The notes under the pieces were generated by a model, which worked only from the letters and a program-made list of their open reading frames with translations, did not search any database and was not told the origin of the DNA. Positions 15,638 to 24,406 of a DNA stretch of 53,540 nt are shown in pieces. Source of the DNA: Acidobacteriota bacterium. Its GTDB lineage: Bacteria > Acidobacteriota > Thermoanaerobaculia > Gp7-AA8. The position numbers and the translations under genes are program-made. The stretch is taken from positions 1 to 53,540 of the forward strand of contig JAJXWV010000051.1 in the NCBI GenBank assembly GCA_021781455.1. The letters run 5' to 3'. How positions within the stretch are numbered: position 1 is the first letter of the stretch; every line of letters starts with the position of its first letter.

Positions 15638-16318
15638 TCAGAAGATCGCGATCCCGCTCTTCTGGGCCGCGCGCAGCAGGTCGAGGAAGCGGGTGCGCGG
15701 GATCTCGCGGGCGCCGAGGGCTTCCATGTGCGGGGTCATGACCTGGCAGTCGAGGAACGTCGATCCTCGCGATTGCAGGTGTTCGATCACGAACAGGAGC
15801 GCGAGCTTCGATGCGTCGCTGGCGGTGTGGAACATACTCTCGCCGGTGAAGACGCCACCGGAGTCGACGCCGTAGACGCCGCCGACGAGCTCCTCGTCGC
15901 GCCAGACCTCGATGCTGTGCGCGTCGCCGGCTTCGTGCAGCCGCGTGTAGGCTGCGATGATGTCGGCTCCGATCCAGGTGCCGTCCTGCTCCGGCCGCGG
16001 CGAGGCGGCGCAGGCGCGGATCACGGATGGAAAATCGCGATCGATCGTGAACGTGAAGGCCGCTTGCCGCTTCGCTCTTCGCAACGAACGGCCGATGTGC
16101 AGCTCGTCGAAAAAGAGGACGGCGCGGCGGCGAGGGGAGAACCAGGGGAGGGGAAGCCGCTCATGTGGCCAGGGAAAGATGCCGTTCCAGTAGGCGTCGC
16201 GGAGCGTCTGCACCGAAAGATCCGCACCGAGGGCCACGATGTCGCCGCGGGCGGCGCGTGGATCCGGAAAGGAGGAACGAGGAACGATGACCACGGAACG
16301 ATGAACGTCGCTGTTCAT
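15638..16318 (-). CDS. aat: Leucyl/phenylalanyl-tRNA--protein transferase
   Basis: It transfers Leu or Phe from tRNA to proteins beginning with Arg or Lys, creating primary N-degrons that ClpS recognises. Family landmarks are GDIVALGADLSVQTLRDAYW, NGIFPWP, PLPWFSPRRRAVL, the VYGVDSGGVFTGESMFH active region and FLDCQVMTPHMEALGA. The domain is complete at 226 aa. The first 16 residues (MNSDVHRSVVIVPRSS) are encoded by the TTCATCG-type repeat array, so the real start could be slightly downstream. It lies just after clpA on the same strand, with clpS beyond, which supports the assignment strongly. Confidence 0.93.
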   Translation of the reverse strand: MNSDVHRSVVIVPRSSFPDPRAARGDIVALGADLSVQTLRDAYWNGIFPWPHERLPLPWFSPRRRAVLFFDELHIGRSLRRAKRQAAFTFTIDRDFPSVIRACAASPRPEQDGTWIGADIIAAYTRLHEAGDAHSIEVWRDEELVGGVYGVDSGGVFTGESMFHTASDASKLALLFVIEHLQSRGSTFLDCQVMTPHMEALGAREIPRTRFLDLLRAAQKSGIAIF

Positions 16319-16347
16319 CGTTCATCCTTCATCGTTCATCGTTGATC
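16272..16347. repeat. Inverted heptamer array, TTCATCG/GGAACGA family, overlapping two gene ends
   Basis: Left-arm words GGAACGA, GGAACGA, TGACCAC, GGAACGA and TGAACG are followed by TCGC and then the inverted words TTCATCG, TTCATCC, TTCATCG, TTCATCG, TTGATCC. The right arm encodes the last residues and stop of ClpA (STMNDEG). The array also holds the presumed start and first codons of aat. Confidence 0.82.
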
Positions 16348-18640
16348 CGTACTCCAGCTTCAACTCCTCGCCCTCGGTGCCGACCACGACCTTCCCGCCG
16401 TTCGCCAGAGAACCGAAGAGAATCGCGTCGACCAGCGGCTCCTTGATCTTCTGATGAATGAGCCGGGCCATCGGTCGCGCGCCGAAGGCCTGGTCGTAGC
16501 CGTGTTTGGCCAGCCACGCCCGTGCGGCGGGCGTCAGATCGAGGTCGACGTTCTTTGGTCCCAGTTGGGCCCGCAGCTCGGCGATGAACTTGTCGACCAC
16601 TTTCTCGATCGTCTCGAATCCGAGCTGCTCGAAGGCGATCCAGGCGTCCAGCCGGTTGCGGAACTCCGGCGCGAACGTCCGCTCGATCGCGCCGCGACCC
16701 TTGCCGCTGGCGGGATTGCTGTGGAAGCCCATGCCGCCGCCGCTCATTTCGCGCGCTCCGGCGTTCGTGGTCATGATCAGGATGACGTTGCGGAAATCGG
16801 CCTTTTTGCCGTTGTTGTCGGTCAGCGTGGCATGGTCCATCACCTGGAGCAGGATGGAGAAGAGGTTCGGATGCGCTTTCTCGATCTCGTCGAGCACCAG
16901 CACGGCGTAGGGCGTGCGGATGATGGCGTCGGTGAGCAGGCCGCCCTGATCGAATCCGACGTATCCCGGGGGAGCGCCGATGAGGCGTGACACGGTGTGC
17001 GGCTCCATGTACTCGCTCATGTCGAAACGGATGAACTCCACGCCGAGCGATGCCGCCAGCTGCTTGGCGAGCTCGGTCTTGCCGACGCCGGTGGGCCCGG
17101 AGAAGAGGAACGAGCCGACAGGTTTCTCGGGATGCCCGAGGCCCGAGCGGGCGATCTTGATCGCGTTCACGACCTGCTTGACGGCCTGGTCCTGACCGAA
17201 GATCACGCCGCGGAGATCGGAGTCGAGCGACGCCAGGCGTTCCATCTCGTTCTTGGCGATGGTGCGCGGCGGGATCTTGGCCATGCGCGCCACTACCTGC
17301 TCGACGTCGTCTTCAGTGATCAGCGTCGGCGCGATCGTCTCGGCGACCGGCGCCGTCGCCTCGGCCAGGGCCGCCGCACCTTCGGCGGCCGCAGTCATCG
17401 TGGCCGTGCCGTTGATGATCCGGGCGCGCGCGCCGGCCTCGTCGAGCACGTCAATGGCCTTGTCTGGCAGATGCCGGTCGTTGATGTACTTCGCAGAGAG
17501 CTCCGCGGCGAGCTGCAGCGCCTCGTCGGAGAAGACCACGTTGTGATGCTTCTCGTAATAGATCTTCAGTCCCTTGAGGATCTCGATCGTCTCGGCCACG
17601 GACGGCTCGCCGATCTCGATCTTCTGGAAACGACGGGCCAGGGCACGATCGCGCTCGAAGGAAGCCTTGTATTCCGCGTAGGTGGTCGAGCCGATGCAGC
17701 GGAGCTTGCCCGAGGCGATGGCCGGCTTGAGGATGTTCGACGCGTCCATCGTGCCGCCGCTGACCGCGCCGGCTCCGACGATCGTGTGAATCTCGTCGAT
17801 GAAGAGGATGGCGTCCTTCTGCTCGACCAGCGCGGCGATCAACGCCTTGAGCCGCTGCTCGAATTCGCCGCGGTACTTCGTCCCGGCCAGCAGGGCGCCC
17901 ATGTCGAGGGACCACACCTGTGCGTTCCTGAGGACCCCCGGAACTTCGTTTCGCTGAATCTTGAGGGCCAATCCCTCGGCGATGGCGGTCTTCCCGACGC
18001 CGGGCTCGCCGACGAACAGCGGGTTGTTCTTGCGCCGGCGGCAGAGGATCTGAATGGTCCGCTCTAGCTCGGGGCCACGGCCGATCAGCGGATCGATCTC
18101 GCCCTTCGCGGCGCGCTCGTTGAGGTTGGCAGCGAATGACTTGAGCGGATCGCCGCCGGGCGCGCTTTCCTCTTCGTCGGGACGCATGAAGGCCGGCTGT
18201 GGATCGGCCGCCCTGCCGATGCCGTGGGAGAGGTAGTTCATGACGTCGAGCTTGTTAACGCCCTGGCTGCGGAGCAGGTACACGGCCTGCGATCGCTCGG
18301 CCTGATAGAGCGCGGCCAGCATCTGGCCCGTGCCCACTTCCTTCTGGCCGGAGCTCTGCGCGTGAAGTTGGGCGTACTGGATGACGCGCTGCAGCATCGT
18401 GGTGAGCACCGGCTGCACATCGCTGTCCTCGGCCATTTTCTCGAAGGTCTTGGCCATGAAATCGTCGAGCTGCTTCTTCAGCTCGTCGACGTCGCCACCG
18501 CAGGCGCGCACCACGGCCGTCACGTCACGGTCGTGCAGCAGCGCGAAGAGCAAGTGCTCCAGCGTCACGTACTCGTGCCGCCGCTTCACCGCCTCGGCAA
18601 CGGCGAACTCGAAACTCTCCTGTAGTCCCTTGGCGATCAT
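16322..18640 (-). CDS. clpA: ATP-dependent Clp protease ATP-binding subunit ClpA
   Basis: A AAA+ unfoldase that feeds substrates to ClpP. It has an N-terminal Clp-N repeat domain (1-145, the ClpS docking site), D1 with Walker A GEPGVGKT (211-218) and Walker B ILFIDE (278-283), and D2 with GPTGVGKT (515-522) and VLVLDE (580-585). The ClpP-docking loop tripeptide is MGF (637-639), matching the hydrophobic-G-hydrophobic consensus, so ClpP pairing is expected. An Ala-rich linker (about 412-438) is longer than usual. No middle coiled-coil propeller is present, which excludes ClpB. It lies downstream of clpS and upstream of aat on the same strand. ClpP is not in this window. Confidence 0.96.
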   Translation of the reverse strand: MIAKGLQESFEFAVAEAVKRRHEYVTLEHLLFALLHDRDVTAVVRACGGDVDELKKQLDDFMAKTFEKMAEDSDVQPVLTTMLQRVIQYAQLHAQSSGQKEVGTGQMLAALYQAERSQAVYLLRSQGVNKLDVMNYLSHGIGRAADPQPAFMRPDEEESAPGGDPLKSFAANLNERAAKGEIDPLIGRGPELERTIQILCRRRKNNPLFVGEPGVGKTAIAEGLALKIQRNEVPGVLRNAQVWSLDMGALLAGTKYRGEFEQRLKALIAALVEQKDAILFIDEIHTIVGAGAVSGGTMDASNILKPAIASGKLRCIGSTTYAEYKASFERDRALARRFQKIEIGEPSVAETIEILKGLKIYYEKHHNVVFSDEALQLAAELSAKYINDRHLPDKAIDVLDEAGARARIINGTATMTAAAEGAAALAEATAPVAETIAPTLITEDDVEQVVARMAKIPPRTIAKNEMERLASLDSDLRGVIFGQDQAVKQVVNAIKIARSGLGHPEKPVGSFLFSGPTGVGKTELAKQLAASLGVEFIRFDMSEYMEPHTVSRLIGAPPGYVGFDQGGLLTDAIIRTPYAVLVLDEIEKAHPNLFSILLQVMDHATLTDNNGKKADFRNVILIMTTNAGAREMSGGGMGFHSNPASGKGRGAIERTFAPEFRNRLDAWIAFEQLGFETIEKVVDKFIAELRAQLGPKNVDLDLTPAARAWLAKHGYDQAFGARPMARLIHQKIKEPLVDAILFGSLANGGKVVVGTEGEELKLEYGSTMNDEG

Positions 18641-18647
18641 TCTTCCC

Positions 18648-18723
18648 AGTGCTGAGTACTGAGTGCTGAGTACTGAGTTTAGGCTTCCACGACTCAGTAC
18701 TCAGTACTCAGCACTCAGCACTT
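18648..18723. repeat. Inverted heptamer array, GAGTGCT/GAGTACT family, site 5
   Basis: It separates clpS and clpA. The left arm is 18648-18679, the spacer TTAGGCTTCCACG, and the right arm 18692-18723. The right arm supplies the final codons and stop of clpS (...GAGAAGTGCTGA). Confidence 0.87.
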
Positions 18724-19029
18724 CTCCATGGTGCACAGCAGCGGAAATTCGTTCTCCCGGGCCAGCTCGGTGGTCTTGCTGACCTTCATCTCCGCGATCT
18801 CATAGGTGTAAACGCCTGCCACTCCGATGCCGCGTATGTGGACGTTCAGCATGATCTGTACAGCCTGGTCCTCGGCCATGTTGAATATGGATTGCAGAAC
18901 CCAGACGACGAATTCCATCGTGGTGTAATCGTCGTTGTGGAGGAGCACCTTGAAGAGCGGCGGTTCCTCGACCTTTTCTTCGCTCTCCGCGACTGCGGTT
19001 TCCTCGTATTTCGACTCCGGTGGCAGCAT
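18715..19029 (-). CDS. clpS: ClpS adaptor (N-recognin)
   Basis: A 104-aa adaptor that binds N-terminal Leu, Phe, Trp or Tyr and delivers the protein to ClpA. The signature LLHNDDYTTMEFVVWVLQ and the second motif VHIRGIGVAGVYTYEIAE are intact, including the Asp-Asp that contacts the N-degron amine. An acidic N-terminal tail (about 1-22) matches the flexible ClpS extension. I start at MLPPESKYE. The last codons and stop fall inside a heptamer array. It precedes clpA and aat on the same strand, which gives a local set of tagging, recognition and unfolding functions. Confidence 0.95.
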   Translation of the reverse strand: MLPPESKYEETAVAESEEKVEEPPLFKVLLHNDDYTTMEFVVWVLQSIFNMAEDQAVQIMLNVHIRGIGVAGVYTYEIAEMKVSKTTELARENEFPLLCTMEKC

Positions 19030-19166
19030 TGCACTAGCAAACGTCGTACAGGATGCCGGGATTTCGCCTGGATGACGTAATTCACGTCCGGATCGCACAG
19101 CTCCCGCAGCTCGGCGGGGAGTGCGGGTATCCCGCCCGACCGCCGGCGGGATGGAAGCCCGCACTC

Positions 19167-19853
19167 CTAGCCGACGTAATCATCGATGGCCTGCCCGGGC
19201 TCGACTTCGAGCGGCTCGAACCCTCTCCTGAAAATTCGCGCGGCTCGCAGGCCGAGAAGAACGGTCCGGCCGCTCTCGACCGAGATCATCGTCCCTTCGC
19301 GGAGCCCGACCACGGGCGTGTCGTTTTCCTCGAGGAACTCGCGGACGCGATCCTCACGGGTCTCGCCCATGTGCGTCGAGGTCGGGTCGGGATCGAGGTA
19401 GTGCGGATTGATCTGGAACGGCACCAGCGCCAGCGAGTCGAAGGAAGGCGGCTGGGTGATTGGCATGTCGTTGGTGGTCTTGATCGTGGGAGCGGCGATG
19501 TTCGTGCCGGCACTCGATCCGATGTAAGGAAGGCCGGCCCTCACGCGCTGCCGGATCTCGCCGATCAGATTGCGCTCGTAAAGGGCGTTCAGAAGGCGGA
19601 AGGTGTTTCCTCCGCCGACGAACACGGCATCGGCCGAGTCGAGCTCATTCGGACCGTGGACCTGAACGACGCCGAGGTCCATCGCGCCGAGGCGTTCGCG
19701 GATTTTCTGTGTGTAGGCGTCACGGTCGCGAATCGCGTAAGGCACGAAAGCCACTCTGCGGTGGCCGGCGACGATCCGCCGGATCTCGCTCTCCGCCTGA
19801 TCGAGATAGCCGTAGCCATGAACGTTCGACGAAGAGATCAGGAGAAGGCGCAT
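19167..19853 (-). CDS. pepE: Peptidase E (alpha-aspartyl dipeptidase), S51 family
   Basis: A cytoplasmic serine peptidase that splits Asp-Xaa dipeptides, 228 aa, close to the family's usual length. The nucleophile elbow is GSSAGTN (about residues 112-118). The FVGGGNTFRLL and QINPHYLDPDP segments match PepE closely, the latter containing the conserved histidine. It lies 137 nt upstream of clpS on the same strand, so peptide clean-up could be co-expressed with the N-degron genes, but the gap leaves room for a separate promoter. Confidence 0.9.
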   Translation of the reverse strand: MRLLLISSSNVHGYGYLDQAESEIRRIVAGHRRVAFVPYAIRDRDAYTQKIRERLGAMDLGVVQVHGPNELDSADAVFVGGGNTFRLLNALYERNLIGEIRQRVRAGLPYIGSSAGTNIAAPTIKTTNDMPITQPPSFDSLALVPFQINPHYLDPDPTSTHMGETREDRVREFLEENDTPVVGLREGTMISVESGRTVLLGLRAARIFRRGFEPLEVEPGQAIDDYVG

Positions 19854-19863
19854 AGGCGGAGTC

Positions 19864-20047
19864 TATCTCTGAGAGCGCAGAGGGCCGAGCGCAGAGCGCA
19901 GGCAGTCCAATCGCGGCTCCGTCACTCTGAGCCGGCGCAACCGCGGGGGCGGTGGACGGGCGGGAGCAGTGGAGCGCGGCGAAGAGTCTCTTGCCGGGAC
20001 GATTGGTCCGCCGGAGACTCTTCGTCGCGTTACGCCGCTTCCCCTCG
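19864..20047. repeat. Dispersed repeats: GAGCGCA words plus copy of the GCGGCGAAGAGTCTC element
   Basis: Short GAGCGCAGAG-type words (19871-19902) are followed by one flank unit (TCACTCTGAGCCGGCGCAAC) and the core hairpin (GTGGAGCGCGGCGAAGAGTC ... GAGACTCTTCGTCGCGTTAC). No gene is present between pepE and the FKBP gene. Confidence 0.7.
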
Positions 20048-20102
20048 TGTGGGGCGGGCTTTCCAGCCCGCCAGAGGGGGCTGGCTGGAAAGCCTGCCCT
20101 AC
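20048..20102. repeat. GTGTGGGGC..GGCTTTCCAGCC palindromic repeat
   Basis: Two adjacent palindromic units (GGGCGGGCTTTCCAGCCCGC and GGCTGGCTGGAAAGCCTGCC) lie 33 nt upstream of the FKBP start. A close relative lies inside the cyanophycinase-like coding sequence near 42.35 kb. Confidence 0.65.
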
Positions 20103-20134
20103 GCCGGGGCGCTCTCGTAGATAATGCGCGGCGC

Positions 20135-20935
20135 ATGAAAACCCTTCTCGCGATTCTTCTCGCCGCTTTCGCCTCCGTCGCCATCGCCGCTCCGCCAGTC
20201 CCCATCGAAAAGCCGGCTCCTCCGGCCGATCTGAAGACGCCTCCAGCCGATGCAGTGAAGGCAGCCAGCGGGCTCGTCACAAAGGTCCTCGCCCCGGGAA
20301 CGGGCAGCGACCATCCTGCCGCGACCGACTACGCGCACATCCACTACGCCGTCTGGAAGGCCTCGGACGGTTCGGTCGTCGACTTCACGCGCGGTCATCT
20401 CATGGCCTTCGTGCCGCTGGCGAACCTTCTGCCCGGGATGCGCGACGCTCTGATGAGCATGGTCCCGGGCGAACGCCTCCGGGCCTGGATTCCCGCGGAG
20501 CTCGGGCAGGGCCGCATCCCCGCCAACGATCGCTTCGTGACCGACCTCGAGCTCATCGACGTCGTCCATCCGCCGACCGCGCCGGCCGATGTTGCCGCAC
20601 CTCCTTCGGACGCGAACGTCACGCCGTCCGGCCTGGCGTACAAGGTCCTGCGGCCGGGCACCGGAACTGTGCATCCGGGAAGGCACCAGACCGTCGTCGT
20701 CCACTACAGCGGCTGGAGCACCGACGGAGAGATGTTCGACAGCTCGGTCATGCGCGACGAGCCCGCCGAGTTCGCGCTCGATGCCGTGATTCCCGGATGG
20801 ACCGAGGGCGTGCAGCTGATGACAGAAGGGGAGAAGGCGCGCTTCTGGATCCCGTCGAAGCTGGCCTACGACAACAAGCCAGGCCGGCCGAAGGGGATGC
20901 TGGTGTTCGACATCGATCTGATCAAGATCAAGTGA
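20135..20935 (+). CDS. Secreted tandem-domain FKBP peptidyl-prolyl isomerase
   Basis: A periplasmic protein of 266 aa with a signal peptide (MKTLLAILLAAFASVAIA) and two FKBP domains in tandem, about residues 45-150 and 165-266. The second keeps typical residues (VVHYSGWSTDGEMFDSS, VIPGWTEGVQLM with the central Trp). In the first, the Trp at the floor of the active site is replaced (LLPGMRDALM) and the FDSS segment reads VDFT, so it is probably catalytically weak. Family members assist periplasmic and outer-membrane folding. The start ATG is the first to give a clean signal peptide; upstream sequence is repeat. Confidence 0.85.
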   Translation: MKTLLAILLAAFASVAIAAPPVPIEKPAPPADLKTPPADAVKAASGLVTKVLAPGTGSDHPAATDYAHIHYAVWKASDGSVVDFTRGHLMAFVPLANLLPGMRDALMSMVPGERLRAWIPAELGQGRIPANDRFVTDLELIDVVHPPTAPADVAAPPSDANVTPSGLAYKVLRPGTGTVHPGRHQTVVVHYSGWSTDGEMFDSSVMRDEPAEFALDAVIPGWTEGVQLMTEGEKARFWIPSKLAYDNKPGRPKGMLVFDIDLIKIK

Positions 20936-20940
20936 GTCGC

Positions 20941-21017
20941 GAGTCCTGAGTTCCTGAGTCCTGAGTCGAGAAGCGTGGGTACTTTACTCAGGACTGAGCA
21001 CTCAGGACTCAGGACTT
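20941..21017. repeat. Inverted heptamer array, GAGTCCT variant, site 6
   Basis: Between convergent FKBP and helicase genes. Words are GAGTCCT/GAGTTCCT on the left and ACTCAGG on the right, with a spacer of about 19 nt. Its end touches the helicase stop codon. Confidence 0.82.
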
Positions 21018-23215
21018 CACTCCGCCCCGATGACCCACTTTTCGTAAACATCCTCAGGCAGCTCGCGGACGAATCGCGAGGCTTCCATCAGGATGTCCAT
21101 GCCCCCGCGATCCCGGGCCATGACCGGGAAGACGAGGTAAAGCTCCTGTTTGGCGCGGGTGACGGCAACGTAGAAGAGACGGCGTTCCTCCTCCTCGCCC
21201 GGGATCACGAGCTCGAGCTCGGCTGCCGTTGCCCGTGCACCCGGAGCTCCCTCCACCTGGAGTGCGGACGTCCCGTCCGCATCCGCCGGACGTCCCGTCC
21301 GGCGGTCGGTGTCGTCCTGCCCGAGGCTTTCGTCCGGAGCTTCGTGCGACTCCAGCAATGTCGCGAACTCTTCGTGCAAAGCCTTTTCCGGCACACGAAT
21401 GATCCCGCCGGGAACGCGCAGCGCGCGTTGCGAGGGGAAGCGGCCGTCGGCGAGCCAGATCACGAAGACCACGCGCCATTCGAGACCCTTCGCCTGATGG
21501 ACACTCGACAGCACGATCTTCTCGTCCTCGGGACCGACCACGGCCTGGTCCTCTCCGGCAATCGGGTTGGCCAGCGCCACTTCTTCCAGAAAGGTGTTCA
21601 CGTCCTCGTACGTCAGGGCGTATTGCGAAAGCTGCTCGAGGTCGTCGAGCCGCGCCTGCGCGTTCACGAACTTCGACCGCGCGTAGTCGGCGTATCCGCG
21701 GGCCACGATCAGGCCGATCGTTTCCGACGGGTTTCTCTTCATCGAGTCGCCGGAGATCAGCCGCAGCAGCTGACGTGCGCTGTCGAGGCTTGCGGCCACG
21801 CCTCGGCCGGCGGTTTCGAATCCGCGCAGGAAGTGCTCGAGCGGGTCGCCCGCCTCACTGATCCGCCGCCAGACGTCGGAAGCGGTCTTCTCGCCGATCT
21901 TCGGATAGAGCTTCAGCATCCGTTTCCACGAGAGCTCGTCGCGCGGATTCGTGACGATCTTCATGTACGCAATGACGTCTTTCACGTGAGCCTGCTCGAA
22001 GAAGCGCACGCCGGAGCGGATCTCGTACGGGATCAGCCGCCGCGAGAGCTCCATCTGCAGCTCGAGCGACTGGTAATGCGACCGGTAGAGGACGGCGATG
22101 TCGCCGAGGCTCTCGCCTTCGTCGCGCAATTCGAGGATGCGCTGCGCGACGAACTGCGCCTGCGCGAAGACGTCGTCCACACCGACGAGCGCGGGATCGG
22201 GACCGTCACCGCGGACGGCGCGCAGCTCTTTGCGGAACTGATAGCGGTTGTGCTCGATGACGCGGTTGGCGAGCGACAGGATCTGCGGCGACGAGCGGTA
22301 GTTCGTTTCGAGACGGTAGATCTGTGCGTCGGGGAAGCGCACCGGAAACGTCAGGATGTTCTCGAACGACGCGCCGCGGAACGAGTAGATGGACTGCGCG
22401 TCGTCGCCCACCACCATCACGTTCCGCCGCTCCGAGGCCATGCCGTCGACGATGTCGGCCTGCAGCTTGTTCGTGTCCTGGTACTCGTCGACGAGGATGT
22501 AGCGGAAGCGCCGCTTCAGCGCGCCGGCGATCTCGTCGTGCTCCTCGAGGAGCAGCTTCCAGTGCAGCAGGAGATCGTCGAAATCCATGGCATTCGCGGT
22601 GCGCTTCCGCTCCTTGTACTTGCGGAACACGTTGACCATCTCGTCGCGATACATCGCGAAATGCGGGTAGTTGTTCTCGAGCTCGAGCTCCAGCGGCATG
22701 CGCGTGTTGATCACGAACGAGTAGATGTCGAGGAGGACGTCGCCCTTCGGGAAGCGCTTCTCCAGCGTCTTGATGCCGAGGTCCGAGACGGCTGCTTCCA
22801 TCGTCTCCCTGGCGTCCTCGTCATCGAGGATGGAGAAGTTCGAGCGGAATCGAAGGGCGTCGGCGTACTTGCGCAGGAGGCGATTGGCGACGGAGTGGAA
22901 CGTGCCGCCCCAGATCCGCCGCGTGTCGATCGTGACGAGCTGCTCGACGCGCGAGAGCATCTCCCGCGAGGCTTTGTTCGTGAACGTGAGGAGCAGGATC
23001 TCGGAAGGGTCGACGCCGTCCTCGATGAGGCGCGACACGCGATAGGTGAGGGTGCGTGTCTTGCCGCTCCCCGCGCCGGCGATCACCAGCAGGGGCCCTT
23101 CGCCGGCCATGACCACCTCGAGCTGCTCGGAGTTCAGCTCGCTCTCGTACGGGACACGGTACGTTTTCTGCGGCCGGGCCGTGCGTTTGAGGGTGTAGCG
23201 GCGAGTCTTGGGCAT
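21017..23215 (-). CDS. UvrD/Rep/PcrA-family DNA helicase
   Basis: A superfamily 1A 3'-5' DNA helicase of 732 aa, like PcrA/UvrD. All motifs are readable: I AGAGSGKT (46-53), II VDEYQDTN, III VVGDDAQSIYSFRGA, IV LETNYRSS, V SSVHQAKGLEWRVVF and VI VAVTRAKQELYLVFP. Between motifs V and VI lies a charged low-complexity insert (SLGQDDTDRRTGRPADADGT) not typical of the core. It probably acts in repair or removal of replication blocks. UvrD versus Rep versus PcrA cannot be decided here. It is divergent from pheA. Confidence 0.92.
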   Translation of the reverse strand: MPKTRRYTLKRTARPQKTYRVPYESELNSEQLEVVMAGEGPLLVIAGAGSGKTRTLTYRVSRLIEDGVDPSEILLLTFTNKASREMLSRVEQLVTIDTRRIWGGTFHSVANRLLRKYADALRFRSNFSILDDEDARETMEAAVSDLGIKTLEKRFPKGDVLLDIYSFVINTRMPLELELENNYPHFAMYRDEMVNVFRKYKERKRTANAMDFDDLLLHWKLLLEEHDEIAGALKRRFRYILVDEYQDTNKLQADIVDGMASERRNVMVVGDDAQSIYSFRGASFENILTFPVRFPDAQIYRLETNYRSSPQILSLANRVIEHNRYQFRKELRAVRGDGPDPALVGVDDVFAQAQFVAQRILELRDEGESLGDIAVLYRSHYQSLELQMELSRRLIPYEIRSGVRFFEQAHVKDVIAYMKIVTNPRDELSWKRMLKLYPKIGEKTASDVWRRISEAGDPLEHFLRGFETAGRGVAASLDSARQLLRLISGDSMKRNPSETIGLIVARGYADYARSKFVNAQARLDDLEQLSQYALTYEDVNTFLEEVALANPIAGEDQAVVGPEDEKIVLSSVHQAKGLEWRVVFVIWLADGRFPSQRALRVPGGIIRVPEKALHEEFATLLESHEAPDESLGQDDTDRRTGRPADADGTSALQVEGAPGARATAAELELVIPGEEEERRLFYVAVTRAKQELYLVFPVMARDRGGMDILMEASRFVRELPEDVYEKWVIGAE

Positions 23216-23237
23216 GTCGTCAGCTGGCGATGATAAC

Positions 23238-23313
23238 GAGTACTGAGTGCTGAGTACTGAGTACTGAGTGGAGGCGGTTTGACTCAGTACTCAGCACTCA
23301 GTACTCAGCACTT
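23238..23313. repeat. Inverted heptamer array, GAGTGCT/GAGTACT family, site 7
   Basis: It fills the gap between divergent helicase and prephenate dehydratase genes. The arms are 23238-23269 and 23282-23313, with spacer GGAGGCGGTTTG. It ends only 5 nt before the pheA ATG, so any promoter for either gene must overlap it. Confidence 0.87.
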
Positions 23314-23318
23314 CTAGA

Positions 23319-24197
23319 ATGGCTCCCATGTCTCCCACGGTCGTCGCCTTCCAGGGCGAGCGCGGCGCGTTCAGCGAAGAAGCCGCTCGCAAGCTCCTCG
23401 GACACGATGTCGAGGTTCTGGCCTGCCGTACGTTCGACGACGTCTTTGCGGCGGTCACTTCAGGACGCGCAAGCTCGGCCATTCTGCCCATCGAGAACAG
23501 CCTGGCCGGCTCCGTTCTACGGAATTACGAGCTTCTGGCCGAGAACAAACTGACGATCCGAGGCGAGGTCTACGTGCGAATCGAGCTGAACCTGATCGGA
23601 CTGCCCGGCGCGCGCATCGAGGACATTCGCACCGTTTACTCGCACCCGGTGGCGCTCGCGCAATGCCAGCGCTTCCTCGGCGGGCATGCGTTCGAAGTGA
23701 AGCCGGCGTACGACACGGCCGGCAGCGTGAAGACAGCGGTCGAGAACGCACGCCTCGACGAGGCCGGCATCGCCGGAGCGGCGGCCGCCGAAATCTACGG
23801 GGCGAAGATTCTCGCGAAAGGGATCGAAGACCATCACCGGAACTACACGCGCTTCCTGCTGCTGACGCCCGGCACGCCGGCAGGAGTGGGATCCCACGCC
23901 GCCGTGAGTTCCCCTCACGCTGACACCCGGCGGAAGACCACGATCCTCTTTCGGACCTCGAATCGCCCCGGCGCGCTCTTTCGCGCACTGGCCGCATTCG
24001 CGCTGCGCGATATCAACCTGTCGAAGATCGAGTCGCGACCGATCGAAGGACGGCCGTGGGAATACTCGTTCTACGTCGACGTCAGCGGCGATGCCTCCGA
24101 TCCCACCGTGGCTCGGGCAATCGATCATCTCCACGAGATGTGCGAGACCGTGCGCGTCCTCGGCTCGTACCCGGCAGGCGAGGCCCCCGAGGAGTAG
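23319..24197 (+). CDS. pheA: Prephenate dehydratase with ACT domain
   Basis: It converts prephenate to phenylpyruvate in phenylalanine synthesis. The catalytic periplasmic-binding-like fold (about 4-185) shows FQGERGAFSEEA, SAILPIENSLAGSV, the GIAGAAAAEIYGA turn and NYTRFLLL, which contains the conserved Thr-Arg-Phe. A C-terminal ACT domain (about 205-285) has LFRALAAFALRDINLSKIES and ESRP, the Phe-binding feedback site. No chorismate mutase is fused. The ATG follows the repeat array by 5 nt with no clear Shine-Dalgarno; the ATG three codons later (MSPTVV) is an alternative start. Confidence 0.93.
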   Translation: MAPMSPTVVAFQGERGAFSEEAARKLLGHDVEVLACRTFDDVFAAVTSGRASSAILPIENSLAGSVLRNYELLAENKLTIRGEVYVRIELNLIGLPGARIEDIRTVYSHPVALAQCQRFLGGHAFEVKPAYDTAGSVKTAVENARLDEAGIAGAAAAEIYGAKILAKGIEDHHRNYTRFLLLTPGTPAGVGSHAAVSSPHADTRRKTTILFRTSNRPGALFRALAAFALRDINLSKIESRPIEGRPWEYSFYVDVSGDASDPTVARAIDHLHEMCETVRVLGSYPAGEAPEE

Positions 24198-24406
24198 GGA
24201 CGCGCAGCAGCGCGTCCGCAACTCTCGGCGGAACTCTCGTCGGTCACGGCACCGCCGGACGGCTGTGGGCTCCCGCCCCGGCGACTGTGTGTCAGCGACG
24301 AACCGCAGCGGCCGGGCAGGATGCCCGGTCGCCGGCGATCAGGAAGCCCGCGCCCATCGGTCAGCGGTAGGATTTGCGTGCAGAATTTGCGCTCTGGAGG
24401 TCCACG

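Noticed and set aside
24198-24406. A gene in the gap before the quinone oxidoreductase
   Set aside because: Available frames are short and Arg/Ser-rich with no Shine-Dalgarno or recognisable motif.
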